Program-made: the position numbers and the translations under genes
Notes under the pieces: model-generated
Told to the model about the DNA's origin: nothing
Databases searched by the model: none
Seen by the model: only the letters and a program-made list of their open reading frames with translations
In this document: one piece after another, positions 1-8,209 of the stretch
Numbering within the stretch: the stretch's first letter is position 1
How the letters are laid out: each line of letters begins with the position of its first letter
Assembly (NCBI GenBank): GCA_958366705.1
Contig: CATXCB010000008.1
Coordinates: 1 to 64,000 of the forward strand
Direction: 5' to 3'
Length of the DNA stretch: 64,000 bases
Origin: an uncultured bacterium
GTDB lineage: Bacteria > Cyanobacteriota > Vampirovibrionia > Gastranaerophilales > Gastranaerophilaceae

Positions 1-202
1 CGTGAGATGGCATATAAACTGTTCTTACTTTTTTAACTTTTCTTCCTGGAAAAGCTAATTCTACAGCTTTAGCAATTTCAATTTTAGTTGCATCTTTTCT
101 TACTTCGAAAGTATATTGTGCATTTTCTGTTGCTGCCACTGATTTTTCTGTAATTAATGATCTTTTAATTACGTCATATAATTTTTCTGTTTCTTTACTC
201 AT
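1..202 (-). CDS. rplW: 50S ribosomal protein L23, partial (3' end beyond window)
   Basis: Reading the reverse strand from the ATG at 202 gives an L23-like N-terminus (MSKETEKLYDVIKRSLITEK, then a segment ending GRKVKKVRTVYMPSH). L23 binds 23S rRNA at the peptide exit tunnel and docks trigger factor and SRP. About 67 codons are visible; the gene runs off the left edge. Its ATG shares one base with the rplD stop codon (TAATG), so the two are probably translationally coupled. Position after rplC and rplD matches the conserved S10 operon order. Confidence 0.93.
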   Translation of the reverse strand, partial: MSKETEKLYDVIKRSLITEKSVAATENAQYTFEVRKDATKIEIAKAVELAFPGRKVKKVRTVYMPSH

Positions 203-828
203 TATTGTAACCTTTCTGTAATTTCATTTACAGCAGATTCAGTCATTACAACAAAATCAGCTTCCAATAAATCTTTCACATTTAAGTTTGCAGGTAATAA
301 AAGTTTTACGCTAGGAATATTTCTTGCTGATAATTCTAAATTTTTATTTTCTTCAGCTTTTGTATCTGCCACAACTAAAACTTTTCCACTTACATTCAAT
401 GCTTTTAATGCACTAACCATCAATTTTGTTTTTGGTTCAGCAATTGTTGAGAAATCTTTAACAACTACTAATTGAGCTTCTCTAGCAGACAAAGCTGATT
501 TAAGAGCTAATTGTCTAGCTTTTTGAGGCATATTAAATGCATAGCTTCTTGGTTTTGGTCCAAAGATTACACCACCACCGGCGAATAATGGAGAACGAAG
601 AGAACCAGCTCTTGCTCTACCTGTACCTTTTTGTTTCCAAGGTTTTCTACCACCACCAGCTACTTCAGCTCTTGTTTTAGCACAAGCTGAACCTTGACGT
701 GCATTATTTAATTGTCTTCTTAATGCTAAGTGCATTACGTGTAAATTAGGTTCAACACCAAATACTTCGTTATTCAAAGTAATTTCGCCTAATTTTTCTC
801 CATTTGTACTTAATATTTCTTTTGACAT
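202..828 (-). CDS. rplD: 50S ribosomal protein L4
   Basis: At 208 aa it has the normal L4 length. The central rRNA-binding loop is recognisable, with SACAKTRAEVAGGGRKPWKQ followed by KGTGRARAGS and FGPKPR. L4 is an early-assembly protein of the large subunit that extends into the exit tunnel. In some bacteria it also represses its own S10 operon. The ribosome-binding site AAGGA lies about 8 bases before the ATG. It follows rplC by 104 bp and overlaps rplW by one base. Confidence 0.97.
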   Translation of the reverse strand: MSKEILSTNGEKLGEITLNNEVFGVEPNLHVMHLALRRQLNNARQGSACAKTRAEVAGGGRKPWKQKGTGRARAGSLRSPLFAGGGVIFGPKPRSYAFNMPQKARQLALKSALSAREAQLVVVKDFSTIAEPKTKLMVSALKALNVSGKVLVVADTKAEENKNLELSARNIPSVKLLLPANLNVKDLLEADFVVMTESAVNEITERLQ

Positions 829-932
829 TTTAATTTTCCTTTATTACTACTACTTGCCTGTTACCCCTTTCGGAAATCCGTTTTATATGGCAACTCGGGA
901 TTTTTAAAACTTATCTGTTCGTCTGGTTTTTA

Positions 933-1568
933 CTAATTCCATTTAGTTCTTGTTGGAACGATTGTTACTAATCTGCCTTCGCATCCAGGTACTGAACCTT
1001 TAACTAATACTAAACCGTTAGCTGCATCAACTTTAACTAATTTCAATTTAGTAATAGTAACTCTTTCGTTACCCATGTTACCAGCCATTCTTTTACCTTT
1101 AATAACACGGCTAGGAGTTGTACCTGCACCGATTGAACCAGGTTCTCTGTGGTTTTTAGAACCATGAGCCATAGGTCCTCTTCCAAAGTTCCATCTTTTT
1201 ACAGTACCTTGGAAACCTTTACCTATAGATTTACCTGTTACGTCTACTTTTTCAACATTTTCCAATACTGAAAGTTCAACCTTATCACCTACTTTGTAAT
1301 CTTGAGGATTTTCTACTCTGAATTCTTGAAGATGTCTGTAGTTTGATAAGTTATTTTTCTTGAAATGACCTAATTGAGCTTTTGTCAAGTGTTTTTCTTT
1401 AGCTGCAACTGTACCAACTTGAATAGCGTTATATCCGTCTGTTTCAACTGTTTTAACCTGAGTAACTACAGTTTCGTCAACTTTGATAACTGTTACAGGG
1501 ATAGCCAAACCTTGTTCATCAAAGATTTGGGTCATTCCAACTTTTTTTCCTATTACACCTAGTGTCAT
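933..1568 (-). CDS. rplC: 50S ribosomal protein L3
   Basis: The 211-aa product starts LGVIGKKVGMTQIFDEQG, the L3 signature, and contains the conserved loop near the peptidyl-transferase centre (GSKNHREPGSIG) with the Gln/His-rich region that PrmB-type enzymes modify in other bacteria. L3 helps nucleate 50S assembly. AAAGG lies 6 bases before the ATG. The spacer to rpsJ is unusually long for this operon (236 bp between coding ends) and contains no open frame I would support. Confidence 0.97.
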   Translation of the reverse strand: MTLGVIGKKVGMTQIFDEQGLAIPVTVIKVDETVVTQVKTVETDGYNAIQVGTVAAKEKHLTKAQLGHFKKNNLSNYRHLQEFRVENPQDYKVGDKVELSVLENVEKVDVTGKSIGKGFQGTVKRWNFGRGPMAHGSKNHREPGSIGAGTTPSRVIKGKRMAGNMGNERVTITKLKLVKVDAANGLVLVKGSVPGCEGRLVTIVPTRTKWN

Positions 1569-1804
1569 ATTTTACCTTTCCTGCTCGTCCTACTTGGTGC
1601 AGGTTTTCCTGCCCCGATTTCGGAGTTGCATCTTTCTCTTGCGAGCGCTACTTGCTTACTGTTCTTTACCTTTTGAAGGACTTTCACCTTCCTCCGTCTC
1701 TATAATGTAACTCTTTGTTTTCCATTGAGGACATCGTACGGGTAGTAGATCACATTATTATGCATAATGCTTATTCAATTTTCACAAGACCGGAATCTTA
1801 GCAA

Positions 1805-2122
1805 CTATCTTGCTTCGATATCTACTCCAGCCGGTAAATCTAATCTACGTAACTCTTCCATTGTGGATTGAGTCGGTTCATATATATCGATAATACGTTT
1901 ATGAGTTCTCATTTCGAAATGTTCACGAGATTTTTTATCTACGTGTGGTGAACGTAATACGCAATATATACGTCTTTTTGTAGGTAAAGGAATAGGGCCA
2001 GCTACTTTAGCGTCTGTTCTTTTTGCTGTTTCTACAATTTTTTCAGCAGATACATCAATTAGTTTGTGATCATATGCTTTCAAACAAACTCTGATTCTGT
2101 TTTTCTTAGTGCTACTTGCCAT
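1805..2122 (-). CDS. rpsJ: 30S ribosomal protein S10
   Basis: The product has the S10 core: IRVCLKAYDHKLIDVSAEKI, then GPIPLPTKRRIYCVLRSPHV and EHFEMRTHKRIIDI. S10 is a 30S head protein and, as NusE, a partner of NusB in antitermination. I place the start at the ATG at 2122 (MASSTKKNRI) rather than the upstream in-frame ATG at 2128: the AGGA Shine-Dalgarno abuts the first ATG with no spacing but lies 6 bases from the second. This is the first gene of the operon, behind a strong promoter at 2242-2270. Confidence 0.96.
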   Translation of the reverse strand: MASSTKKNRIRVCLKAYDHKLIDVSAEKIVETAKRTDAKVAGPIPLPTKRRIYCVLRSPHVDKKSREHFEMRTHKRIIDIYEPTQSTMEELRRLDLPAGVDIEAR

Positions 2123-2154
2123 TTGCATTCCTTTTTCTTTTTATGTACTACACC

Positions 2155-2177
2155 CGACAAAGCGATTAAGCTTGTCG
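2155..2177 (-). promoter_or_regulatory. Stem-loop in the rpsJ 5' leader
   Basis: The arms CGACAA (2155-2160) and TTGTCG (2172-2177) are perfect inverted complements around an 11-nt loop, roughly 33 nt upstream of the rpsJ start and within the roughly 110-nt leader predicted from the promoter. S10-operon leaders in several bacteria carry autoregulatory structures recognised by L4. That this hairpin does so is inference only. Confidence 0.35.
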
Positions 2178-2241
2178 TACCTGAAGCTTCGCTATTTAAA
2201 AATATTTCGGATATTTTACTTACTATACTTCAAGCATACCT

Positions 2242-2270
2242 ATCTTAAAATAAACAAAACACACTGTCAA
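2242..2270 (-). promoter_or_regulatory. Sigma-70-type promoter of the S10 operon
   Basis: On the reverse strand a perfect -35 box TTGACA (2270-2265) is followed by a 17-base spacer and a -10 box TAAGAT (2247-2242). It lies about 120 bp upstream of rpsJ, pointing into the operon. Confidence 0.8.
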
Positions 2271-2332
2271 CCGTGTTTTCCCATGTTTGTTTAGTTTTGT
2301 TACAATATTATAAATACATTTTTAACATATTG

Positions 2333-3703
2333 TTAAATTTCTTTTTTTAGATTTTCAATCTTTTCTATAGAATCACTTTCAATATAAATTCTTAACAAAG
2401 GTTCAGTACCTGACGGTCGAACAAGAATCCATGTTTTCCCGTCTTCCAGATATAATTTTACCCCATCCTTAAAATCTTTTTTTACAATCTTTTGTCCTGC
2501 AAACTCTTTTTTTACTGAAAAGTTTTCAAGAACAGGTTTTATCTCGTCCAGATTATGAAGTTTTTTATCAACTCTGGTATTATAGAATGAACAACCTGCA
2601 AATTTTACCAAATCCCTTTGTAACTGAACAAGAGTTTTATTTTCGTAAGCCATTGCTTCAAGAATCAAAAGATTTGCAAGAATCCCATCTTTTTCCGGAA
2701 TATGCCCTTGAATACTCAAACCTCCGGACTCTTCGCCAGCGATTACTGGATTATATTTGCGCATAGCTTCACCAACATGTTTAAACCCTACAGGAGTTTC
2801 AATAACTTCAACACCAAGTTTTTCGGCTACAATATCAAGCATCAAACTTGCACCAACGGTCTTAACTAAACAACCTGCATAATTTTTATTCTTTTTAAGA
2901 TGCATAAGTAAAATTGCAATTATTTCGTTTGGAGTAACATATTCCCCATTTTCATTTATAACCCCAAATCTATCTGAATCCCCATCATTTGCAAAACCTA
3001 CATAATCGTTATGAGTTTTAACATATTCTATCAATTCTCCTAAATATTGCGGTTTAGGTTCAGGCATTCCTCCGCCAAAATTTGTATCATGGAACATATG
3101 AATGCTGTCATATTCTATCCCGTTATCAGATAACAATTTGTCAAAATACCCAATACTTGCAGCATATAAACCGTCAAAAATTATACGTTTTTTCAAATCT
3201 TTAATTTTAGAAAAATCAATAAGTTCTTTTATGTGTTTAAAATAGGCATTTGAGAAATCGGTAACAATAAGTTTACCTTTTATATGCGACTGAAAATCTT
3301 TGCCAAAATTTGAAACAATTTCGTCTGTAATTTCAGAGGTTGCCGGGCCTGCATAATCCGGAATAAATTTAATACCAAGATATTCAGGAGGGTTATGAGA
3401 TGCGGTAAACATAACAGCACATGCATCAAGGTGTTGCGCATTGTAAGCTAAAACAGGTGTTGGTATAACTTTATCGCTATACAAAACTTTAAACCCGCAA
3501 TCCTGCAAAATCTCTGCGCATTGCATTGAAAACTCTTTTGCCATATTACGAGGGTCATAACCTACGATTATAGTTTTATAAATTCCATAATTATCAAAAA
3601 CATATTTGCCGATTGCCTTAGATACAATCTCTACATTCTCAGCATTAAAATCTTTTCCAACTATAGCTCGCCAGCCGTCCGTTCCAAATTTTATATTAGC
3701 CAT
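2333..3703 (-). CDS. Phosphoglucomutase/phosphomannomutase family protein (alpha-D-phosphohexomutase)
   Basis: This 456-aa enzyme has all four phosphohexomutase signatures. They are the phosphoserine loop TASHNP (Ser102), the metal loop DGDSDR (Asp240, 242, 244), the sugar-binding loop GEESGG and the C-terminal phosphate-binding loop RPSGTEPLLRIY. The family moves a phosphate between C1 and C6 of glucose, mannose or glucosamine. The sequence alone does not fix the substrate, so no symbol is given. AGAGGG precedes the ATG by 6 bases. A short inverted repeat (2321-2337) overlaps its stop codon but has no good T-run. The gene is divergent from pheA. Confidence 0.9.
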   Translation of the reverse strand: MANIKFGTDGWRAIVGKDFNAENVEIVSKAIGKYVFDNYGIYKTIIVGYDPRNMAKEFSMQCAEILQDCGFKVLYSDKVIPTPVLAYNAQHLDACAVMFTASHNPPEYLGIKFIPDYAGPATSEITDEIVSNFGKDFQSHIKGKLIVTDFSNAYFKHIKELIDFSKIKDLKKRIIFDGLYAASIGYFDKLLSDNGIEYDSIHMFHDTNFGGGMPEPKPQYLGELIEYVKTHNDYVGFANDGDSDRFGVINENGEYVTPNEIIAILLMHLKKNKNYAGCLVKTVGASLMLDIVAEKLGVEVIETPVGFKHVGEAMRKYNPVIAGEESGGLSIQGHIPEKDGILANLLILEAMAYENKTLVQLQRDLVKFAGCSFYNTRVDKKLHNLDEIKPVLENFSVKKEFAGQKIVKKDFKDGVKLYLEDGKTWILVRPSGTEPLLRIYIESDSIEKIENLKKEI

Positions 3704-3734
3704 ATAACCCTCTTAATTGTAATCTTATTCTACA

Positions 3735-3761
3735 CAGATTCTGAAACAAGTCCAGAATGAC
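3735..3761. repeat. Dispersed palindromic repeat, copy 1
   Basis: The unit (AGATTCTGAAACAAGTCCAG then AATGAC) is an imperfect hairpin with ATTCTGAA and TCCAGAAT arms. A nearly identical unit lies at 19870-19894 and related ones at 55773-55844. It sits in the intergenic space between the divergent phosphohexomutase gene and pheA. Confidence 0.6.
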
Positions 3762-3811
3762 ATTTAAAAATCTTTCTGATACAATTTTAATTGAAATATG
3801 GAGTTAAGTAA

Positions 3812-4669
3812 ATGATGAATTTTGAATCCGTAAAAAATATTGCATACCTTGAACCTCAAAACTCATTTTCTGAAATTGCAAAGGATGAATTTTGTAAAAA
3901 ATACGGAATTACCTGTTTTTCAACACCACTAAGAACAATTAAACAAATTGTAGATTATGTCTCTGCTAACCAGTCAGATACATTAGGGGTTTTACCGGTT
4001 GAAAACACACTTGATGGAACAATTAGAGAATCATTGGATTGTCTAATCTCATCAGAAAATAAAAACATTAAAATCATCTCAGAAATAATCATTCCCGTTG
4101 AATATTGCTTATTATCCAAAACAACCGAATTCTACAGTATAACAGGTTTAATCGCTACACCAAGACTAATAGGCAAGTGTCAGGAATTTATCAACAATGA
4201 ACTGCCTATAAATCTAAATCTTATTGAAAAAGCTTCGATGCTTGAATCTGCAGAAGAATTGAATAATCATAACCTGACATATGCATCCATAGGCAACAAA
4301 AAAATAGCTGACAACTGCAGATTAAACATTTTAAAAGACAATATTCACGATGACAAAAACAACAAAACAAGATATGTTTTAATCGGAAATATAGAAACAG
4401 AATCAACTGGAAATGACAAAACGACAATTGCATTTAAGACAAACAACAAACCCGGGGCATTATTAGAAATATTAAAAATATTTTTAGAAAATAATATTAA
4501 TCTTTCTTACATTTCATCAAGACAATCAAAAATATCAGAAGATGAATATATTTTTATAGTAAATTTAGACGGACATATAAAAAACCCCAACGTTCTTCAA
4601 ACCATTGAGGAAATTAAACCTATAACATCATTTTTCAGAGATTTAGGTTCTTATACACTTTTAGCGTAA
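3812..4669 (+). CDS. pheA: Prephenate dehydratase
   Basis: The 285-aa protein converts prephenate to phenylpyruvate in phenylalanine synthesis. It has a periplasmic-binding-like catalytic domain (about 1-195), with PVENT at 62-66 and the catalytic TR(F/Y) motif as Thr186-Arg187-Tyr188. A C-terminal ACT domain (about 203-282) follows, with NNKPGALLEIL and ISSRQSK at the usual Phe-sensing sites. There is no chorismate mutase domain, so this is the monofunctional type. GGAG precedes the first of two adjacent ATGs by 8 bases. Tyr in place of Phe in the TRF motif is a mild variation. Confidence 0.93.
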   Translation: MMNFESVKNIAYLEPQNSFSEIAKDEFCKKYGITCFSTPLRTIKQIVDYVSANQSDTLGVLPVENTLDGTIRESLDCLISSENKNIKIISEIIIPVEYCLLSKTTEFYSITGLIATPRLIGKCQEFINNELPINLNLIEKASMLESAEELNNHNLTYASIGNKKIADNCRLNILKDNIHDDKNNKTRYVLIGNIETESTGNDKTTIAFKTNNKPGALLEILKIFLENNINLSYISSRQSKISEDEYIFIVNLDGHIKNPNVLQTIEEIKPITSFFRDLGSYTLLA

Positions 4670-4724
4670 AGCTAATTTTTTAAGAAAGGGGCGGATTCAT
4701 CTGAATCCACACCTTTTATTGTCG

Positions 4725-4755
4725 ACGGGCGGAGCCTTTGGCTCCGCCCGTTTCA
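4725..4755. terminator. Rho-independent terminator between pheA and miaB
   Basis: An 11-bp GC-rich stem (CGGGCGGAGCC / GGCTCCGCCCG) closes on a TTT loop and is followed by TTTCATTTT on the plus strand. Genes converge here, so it may work in both directions. A second small hairpin (GGATTCA/TGAATCC) lies just upstream at 4693-4708. Confidence 0.8.
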
Positions 4756-4757
4756 TT

Positions 4758-6086
4758 TTAATCTATCAATTCGCCATTTAGATACCAGGTTTTTACACTT
4801 GTAATTTTTACATTAACAAATTCGCCTGTTAAATCTTTATCATGCGGGATATGTACAATTTTATTATTTCTGGTTCGACCGGTTATAACATTTTTACCTT
4901 TGTGATTTTCAAAATTCTCAACCAAAACTTCCATTTCTCGTCCTAAGAATTTTTGATTTGAAGCAAGACAGCACTTTCTATTCTGTTCATTTAATCTTGC
5001 AAGGCGCTCAAATTTCGTATCTTCGTCAATATATTTATCCACCCATCTTGCAGCAACAGTCTTTTCTCGAGGAGAATATGCTGCTGTATTTGAATAATCA
5101 AGCCCCAATTCTTCCATCGCAGTTAAGGTTTCAATAAACTGTTCTTCTGTTTCACCAGGGAAGCCTGCAATAAAATCACTTGTTATTGTCACATCAGGAA
5201 CCATATCTCGAACTTTTTGAGCTATTTTAAAATAAGTTTCTCTATCATAACGTCTGTTCATTTTTTTCAAAACTTCGCTGCTGCCGGATTGCATAGGGAT
5301 ATGAAAATATTCACAAACTTTATCCAGTTCAACAGCAGTTTCAATAAGTTCATCAGTTATATCTGTAGGATATGATGTAACAAAACGGATTCTAAATTTA
5401 CCCTCGATAGCATTAACTTCTCTAAGTAAATCCGCTAATCTATAACTTCTATCTTTAAAATCTTTTCCGTAACTATCTACATTCTGCCCTAAAAGTGTTA
5501 TTTCTTTAAAACCGGCTTTCAATGCGTCATTTACTTCTTTCAAAATAGTTTCCGGAAGTCTTGAACGTTCTCGACCTCTTGTATAAGGTACAATACAATA
5601 TGTACAGAAATTATTACAGCCTTCTGTTATCGGAATCCACGCATTTACAGATTTTACACGATTAATTTTAAATTGTACAGCTTTATCATCTTCTGTTGTG
5701 TTTGTTTCTTCACATTCACACACTTTTTCATCATTATTTATTTTTTGAATAATATCAGGAAGTGAATAAATTTTATGGGTTCCAAGAACAAAATCAACAT
5801 AATGAGCACGTTTAAAAATTTGTTCCGCCTTTTGCTGTGCCACACACCCGCAAAAACCTATTTTTAATTCAGGTCTTGATTTTTTCCATTTTCCCCATGT
5901 TCCAATTAGACTATAAGCCTTATCCTCACTTAATTGTCTTATAGAACACGTATTCACCATCAATAAATCTGCTTCTTTTGGAACTGATGTTTCTTCATAG
6001 CCCAAATTAGAAAGCATACCAAGCATTCTTTCTGTATCAGATTTATTCATCTGACAACCCATTGTCTCTATATAAACTTTTTTCAT
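4758..6086 (-). CDS. miaB: tRNA-2-methylthio-N6-dimethylallyladenosine synthase
   Basis: The 442-aa radical-SAM methylthiotransferase converts i6A37 to ms2i6A37 in tRNAs reading UNN codons. The N-terminal UPF0004 domain supplies three cysteines for the auxiliary 4Fe-4S cluster (GCQMNKSDTERM, MVNTCSIR, GFCGCVAQQ). The radical-SAM cluster motif CNNFCTYCIVPYTRGRERSR follows near residue 157, and a C-terminal TRAM domain binds tRNA. The QMN and CIVPYTRGRERSR motifs separate MiaB from MtaB and RimO. AAGG lies 6 bases before the start. Confidence 0.95.
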   Translation of the reverse strand: MKKVYIETMGCQMNKSDTERMLGMLSNLGYEETSVPKEADLLMVNTCSIRQLSEDKAYSLIGTWGKWKKSRPELKIGFCGCVAQQKAEQIFKRAHYVDFVLGTHKIYSLPDIIQKINNDEKVCECEETNTTEDDKAVQFKINRVKSVNAWIPITEGCNNFCTYCIVPYTRGRERSRLPETILKEVNDALKAGFKEITLLGQNVDSYGKDFKDRSYRLADLLREVNAIEGKFRIRFVTSYPTDITDELIETAVELDKVCEYFHIPMQSGSSEVLKKMNRRYDRETYFKIAQKVRDMVPDVTITSDFIAGFPGETEEQFIETLTAMEELGLDYSNTAAYSPREKTVAARWVDKYIDEDTKFERLARLNEQNRKCCLASNQKFLGREMEVLVENFENHKGKNVITGRTRNNKIVHIPHDKDLTGEFVNVKITSVKTWYLNGELID

Positions 6087-6166
6087 TTTCTACCTTTTCT
6101 AATTTTATCTCTTACATTTTATATTATACAAAAAATACAACTTGTAAAATCAAAAACATTTTACAT

Positions 6167-6195
6167 TTGACCGACATCAAAATTTTAGTTAAAAT
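6167..6195 (+). promoter_or_regulatory. Promoter of the tandem arginase-like genes
   Basis: A -35 box TTGACC (6167-6172), 17-base spacer and -10 box TAAAAT (6190-6195) lie 23 bases before the ATG at 6219, with GGAGAA as the ribosome-binding site. Confidence 0.7.
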
Positions 6196-6218
6196 TAGAG
6201 ATAGCTGGAGAACATTTA

Positions 6219-7184
6219 ATGTCAAAATTTAAATTATTTTTACTATCAATAACACCTGCACTTCTCATTATAGCAATTGGAGTATTTTTATATATAAGTT
6301 TTTCACCGGCATATATGATAAAACACATTTGCAAAAATTTAAAAGTTATTGATGCAAATACTGACCATAATCAAGCTTTAGATGTTATTGAATATGCAAA
6401 AAAGCAAGGGGTAGAAATACCAAAAACAATCATAAATTTTGACACACATAGTGATGTATACCTGTTTAGCCCGATTGATTCAAAACTAGGAGCACAAATT
6501 TATGACTGGATAAATGAAGCCTTTGCTAAAAATCCAAATACAGATGAATTATACTGGGTAATGCCGGAAGAAGAAGCAACCAACCCGAAAATGCAATCAA
6601 TGTTTATAGAAAAAGAAACAATCTCTGATATTATTTTGTATGGAAATTCTCAGCGGAATGAAAAGGAAGTCAACCCAAATATAAATAAATATCCATATAT
6701 TCAATATTTTGTAGTAGATACGAATACAGGATATATAAAGGAATTAACAGATAAAAATAGTAAACCTAAAAATTATTCCCTTGACCCTAAAAATCCAAAA
6801 TACAAAAAAATTAAAGTTATTACCTGTACCGAATCATCTTTACCAAATTTCAAAAACAAAAAAGTACTTTTAAGTATAGATGCAGATTATATTACTAATT
6901 CAGGATATGACACTCCGCTAAATTTTTCAAATGATAAAAATCCTCAGGAAATAGAAGCTGCCGTTTACAAACTTTTAAAAACAATTCATAAAAAAAAGAT
7001 TTTTCCAGAAATTATTTCACTTACACTATCTCCGCATTATGTTCCTAATGAAGATGTTGATTACATGCTAAACTTTTTCGATATATTTGTTGAACATTCG
7101 GGGAAAAAAGATATAATACAGGAATATTCCAGACAATTTTCCAGCAGACGAATTAAAACAGGTAAAAAATATAAGGCTTTTTAA
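6219..7184 (+). CDS. Membrane-anchored UPF0489/arginase-like protein, copy 1 (function unknown)
   Basis: The 321-aa protein has an N-terminal hydrophobic anchor (about 5-30) without a clear signal-peptidase site, so the rest probably faces the periplasm. The soluble part carries DANTDHNQAL (45-54), INFDTHSD (Asp75, His77, Asp79) and LLSIDADYI (Asp221, Asp223). The D-x-H-x-D and D-x-D pattern is that of the binuclear metal site of arginase/deacetylase-fold enzymes and of UPF0489 proteins. The family call and enzymatic activity are inference; no substrate is suggested. The next gene is a paralogue starting 14 bp downstream. Confidence 0.6.
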   Translation: MSKFKLFLLSITPALLIIAIGVFLYISFSPAYMIKHICKNLKVIDANTDHNQALDVIEYAKKQGVEIPKTIINFDTHSDVYLFSPIDSKLGAQIYDWINEAFAKNPNTDELYWVMPEEEATNPKMQSMFIEKETISDIILYGNSQRNEKEVNPNINKYPYIQYFVVDTNTGYIKELTDKNSKPKNYSLDPKNPKYKKIKVITCTESSLPNFKNKKVLLSIDADYITNSGYDTPLNFSNDKNPQEIEAAVYKLLKTIHKKKIFPEIISLTLSPHYVPNEDVDYMLNFFDIFVEHSGKKDIIQEYSRQFSSRRIKTGKKYKAF

Positions 7185-7198
7185 AAGGTTCCTAAAAT

Positions 7199-8173
7199 AT
7201 GCAAAAATTTAAATTATTTTTATTATCTTTAACACCATTAATTATTATTTGTGTAATATTAATTCCAATAATTTTAAATAAAACTAATTTTATAAAAATA
7301 CATACAATTACACAAAATTTAAAAATTATTGACGCAAACAAAGATCATAATCAGGCTCTCGATGTTATAGAAGCCGCAGAAAAACAAAATATCAAAATAC
7401 CATCTACTATTATAAATTTTGATACTCATAGTGACATCTATATTTCACACTTTGTTGTGCCGGATTACGGAGCACAAATCGCAGACTGGATAAATGTTTT
7501 ATTTGCAGAACATACTAAAATCACAGAACTCTACTGGGTAATGCCAATAGAACAAATTACAACTCCAGAACAAAAAGTGACATTCACACTAAAAAATGAT
7601 GAAAAAAAATATTACCCGTTATTTGGTAATACTAAAAAAGACCCGAAATTTGTTAATCCAAATATAGATACAACTCCATACATACAATACTTCAAATTAA
7701 ATACAAAAATTGGAGAAATGACAGAATTTATATCAAAAAACGCTAAAGAAGAATTTGAAAATTATAAACCTGAAAAACCTTATTTTAAAAAAGTAAAAGT
7801 CATAACATGTACAGAAAACTCTCTACCTGATTTTAAAAATAAAAATATTATTCTTAGTATTGATGGTGATTATATTAGTAACTCAGGGTATGATACAGGC
7901 AGGGATTTCACAAATAACAGAGAACCGCAAGAAATAGAAAAAGCTCTGTCAAAAATGTTAGAAACAATAAAAAATAAAAATATAAGACCTGAAATTATTT
8001 CTATGACACTATCTCCTCGTTATGTACCGGAAGAAGATATTGATCAAATATTAGAATTTTTTAAAACGTTCATATTGATTTCAGGGAAAAAAGATGCCAT
8101 ACAATATTATAAAAGAGGCTATAATCTGCCAACTCTCAATGATAATGAGGAACCCAAATACCAATCATTTTAA
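7199..8173 (+). CDS. Membrane-anchored UPF0489/arginase-like protein, copy 2 (function unknown)
   Basis: This 324-aa protein aligns with the preceding gene over its whole length. Both share KFKLFLLS at the start, DANKDHNQALDVIE, INFDTHSDIY, LYWVMP, VITCTE.SLP, LSIDGDYI and LTLSPRYVP-type blocks. The N-terminal anchor has diverged, while the putative metal ligands (DTHSD, SIDGDY) are unchanged, so both copies appear to be under constraint. It is transcribed with copy 1 from the 6167 promoter. The 14-bp gap has only a weak AAGG before ATG. It ends at a strong bidirectional terminator. Confidence 0.6.
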   Translation: MQKFKLFLLSLTPLIIICVILIPIILNKTNFIKIHTITQNLKIIDANKDHNQALDVIEAAEKQNIKIPSTIINFDTHSDIYISHFVVPDYGAQIADWINVLFAEHTKITELYWVMPIEQITTPEQKVTFTLKNDEKKYYPLFGNTKKDPKFVNPNIDTTPYIQYFKLNTKIGEMTEFISKNAKEEFENYKPEKPYFKKVKVITCTENSLPDFKNKNIILSIDGDYISNSGYDTGRDFTNNREPQEIEKALSKMLETIKNKNIRPEIISMTLSPRYVPEEDIDQILEFFKTFILISGKKDAIQYYKRGYNLPTLNDNEEPKYQSF

Positions 8174-8208
8174 TAACAAAAAAGCGGAAAATATCCGCTT
8201 TTTTGTTA
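8174..8208. terminator. Bidirectional rho-independent terminator
   Basis: A stem (TAACAAAAAAGCGGA / TCCGCTTTTTTGTTA) around a 5-nt loop has a T-run on both strands. It separates the convergent arginase-like pair and the helicase. Confidence 0.85.
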
Positions 8209-8209
8209 T

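Noticed and set aside
3735..3761. Rho-independent terminator upstream of pheA
   Set aside because: It is a hairpin but lies between divergent genes and matches the dispersed repeat family.
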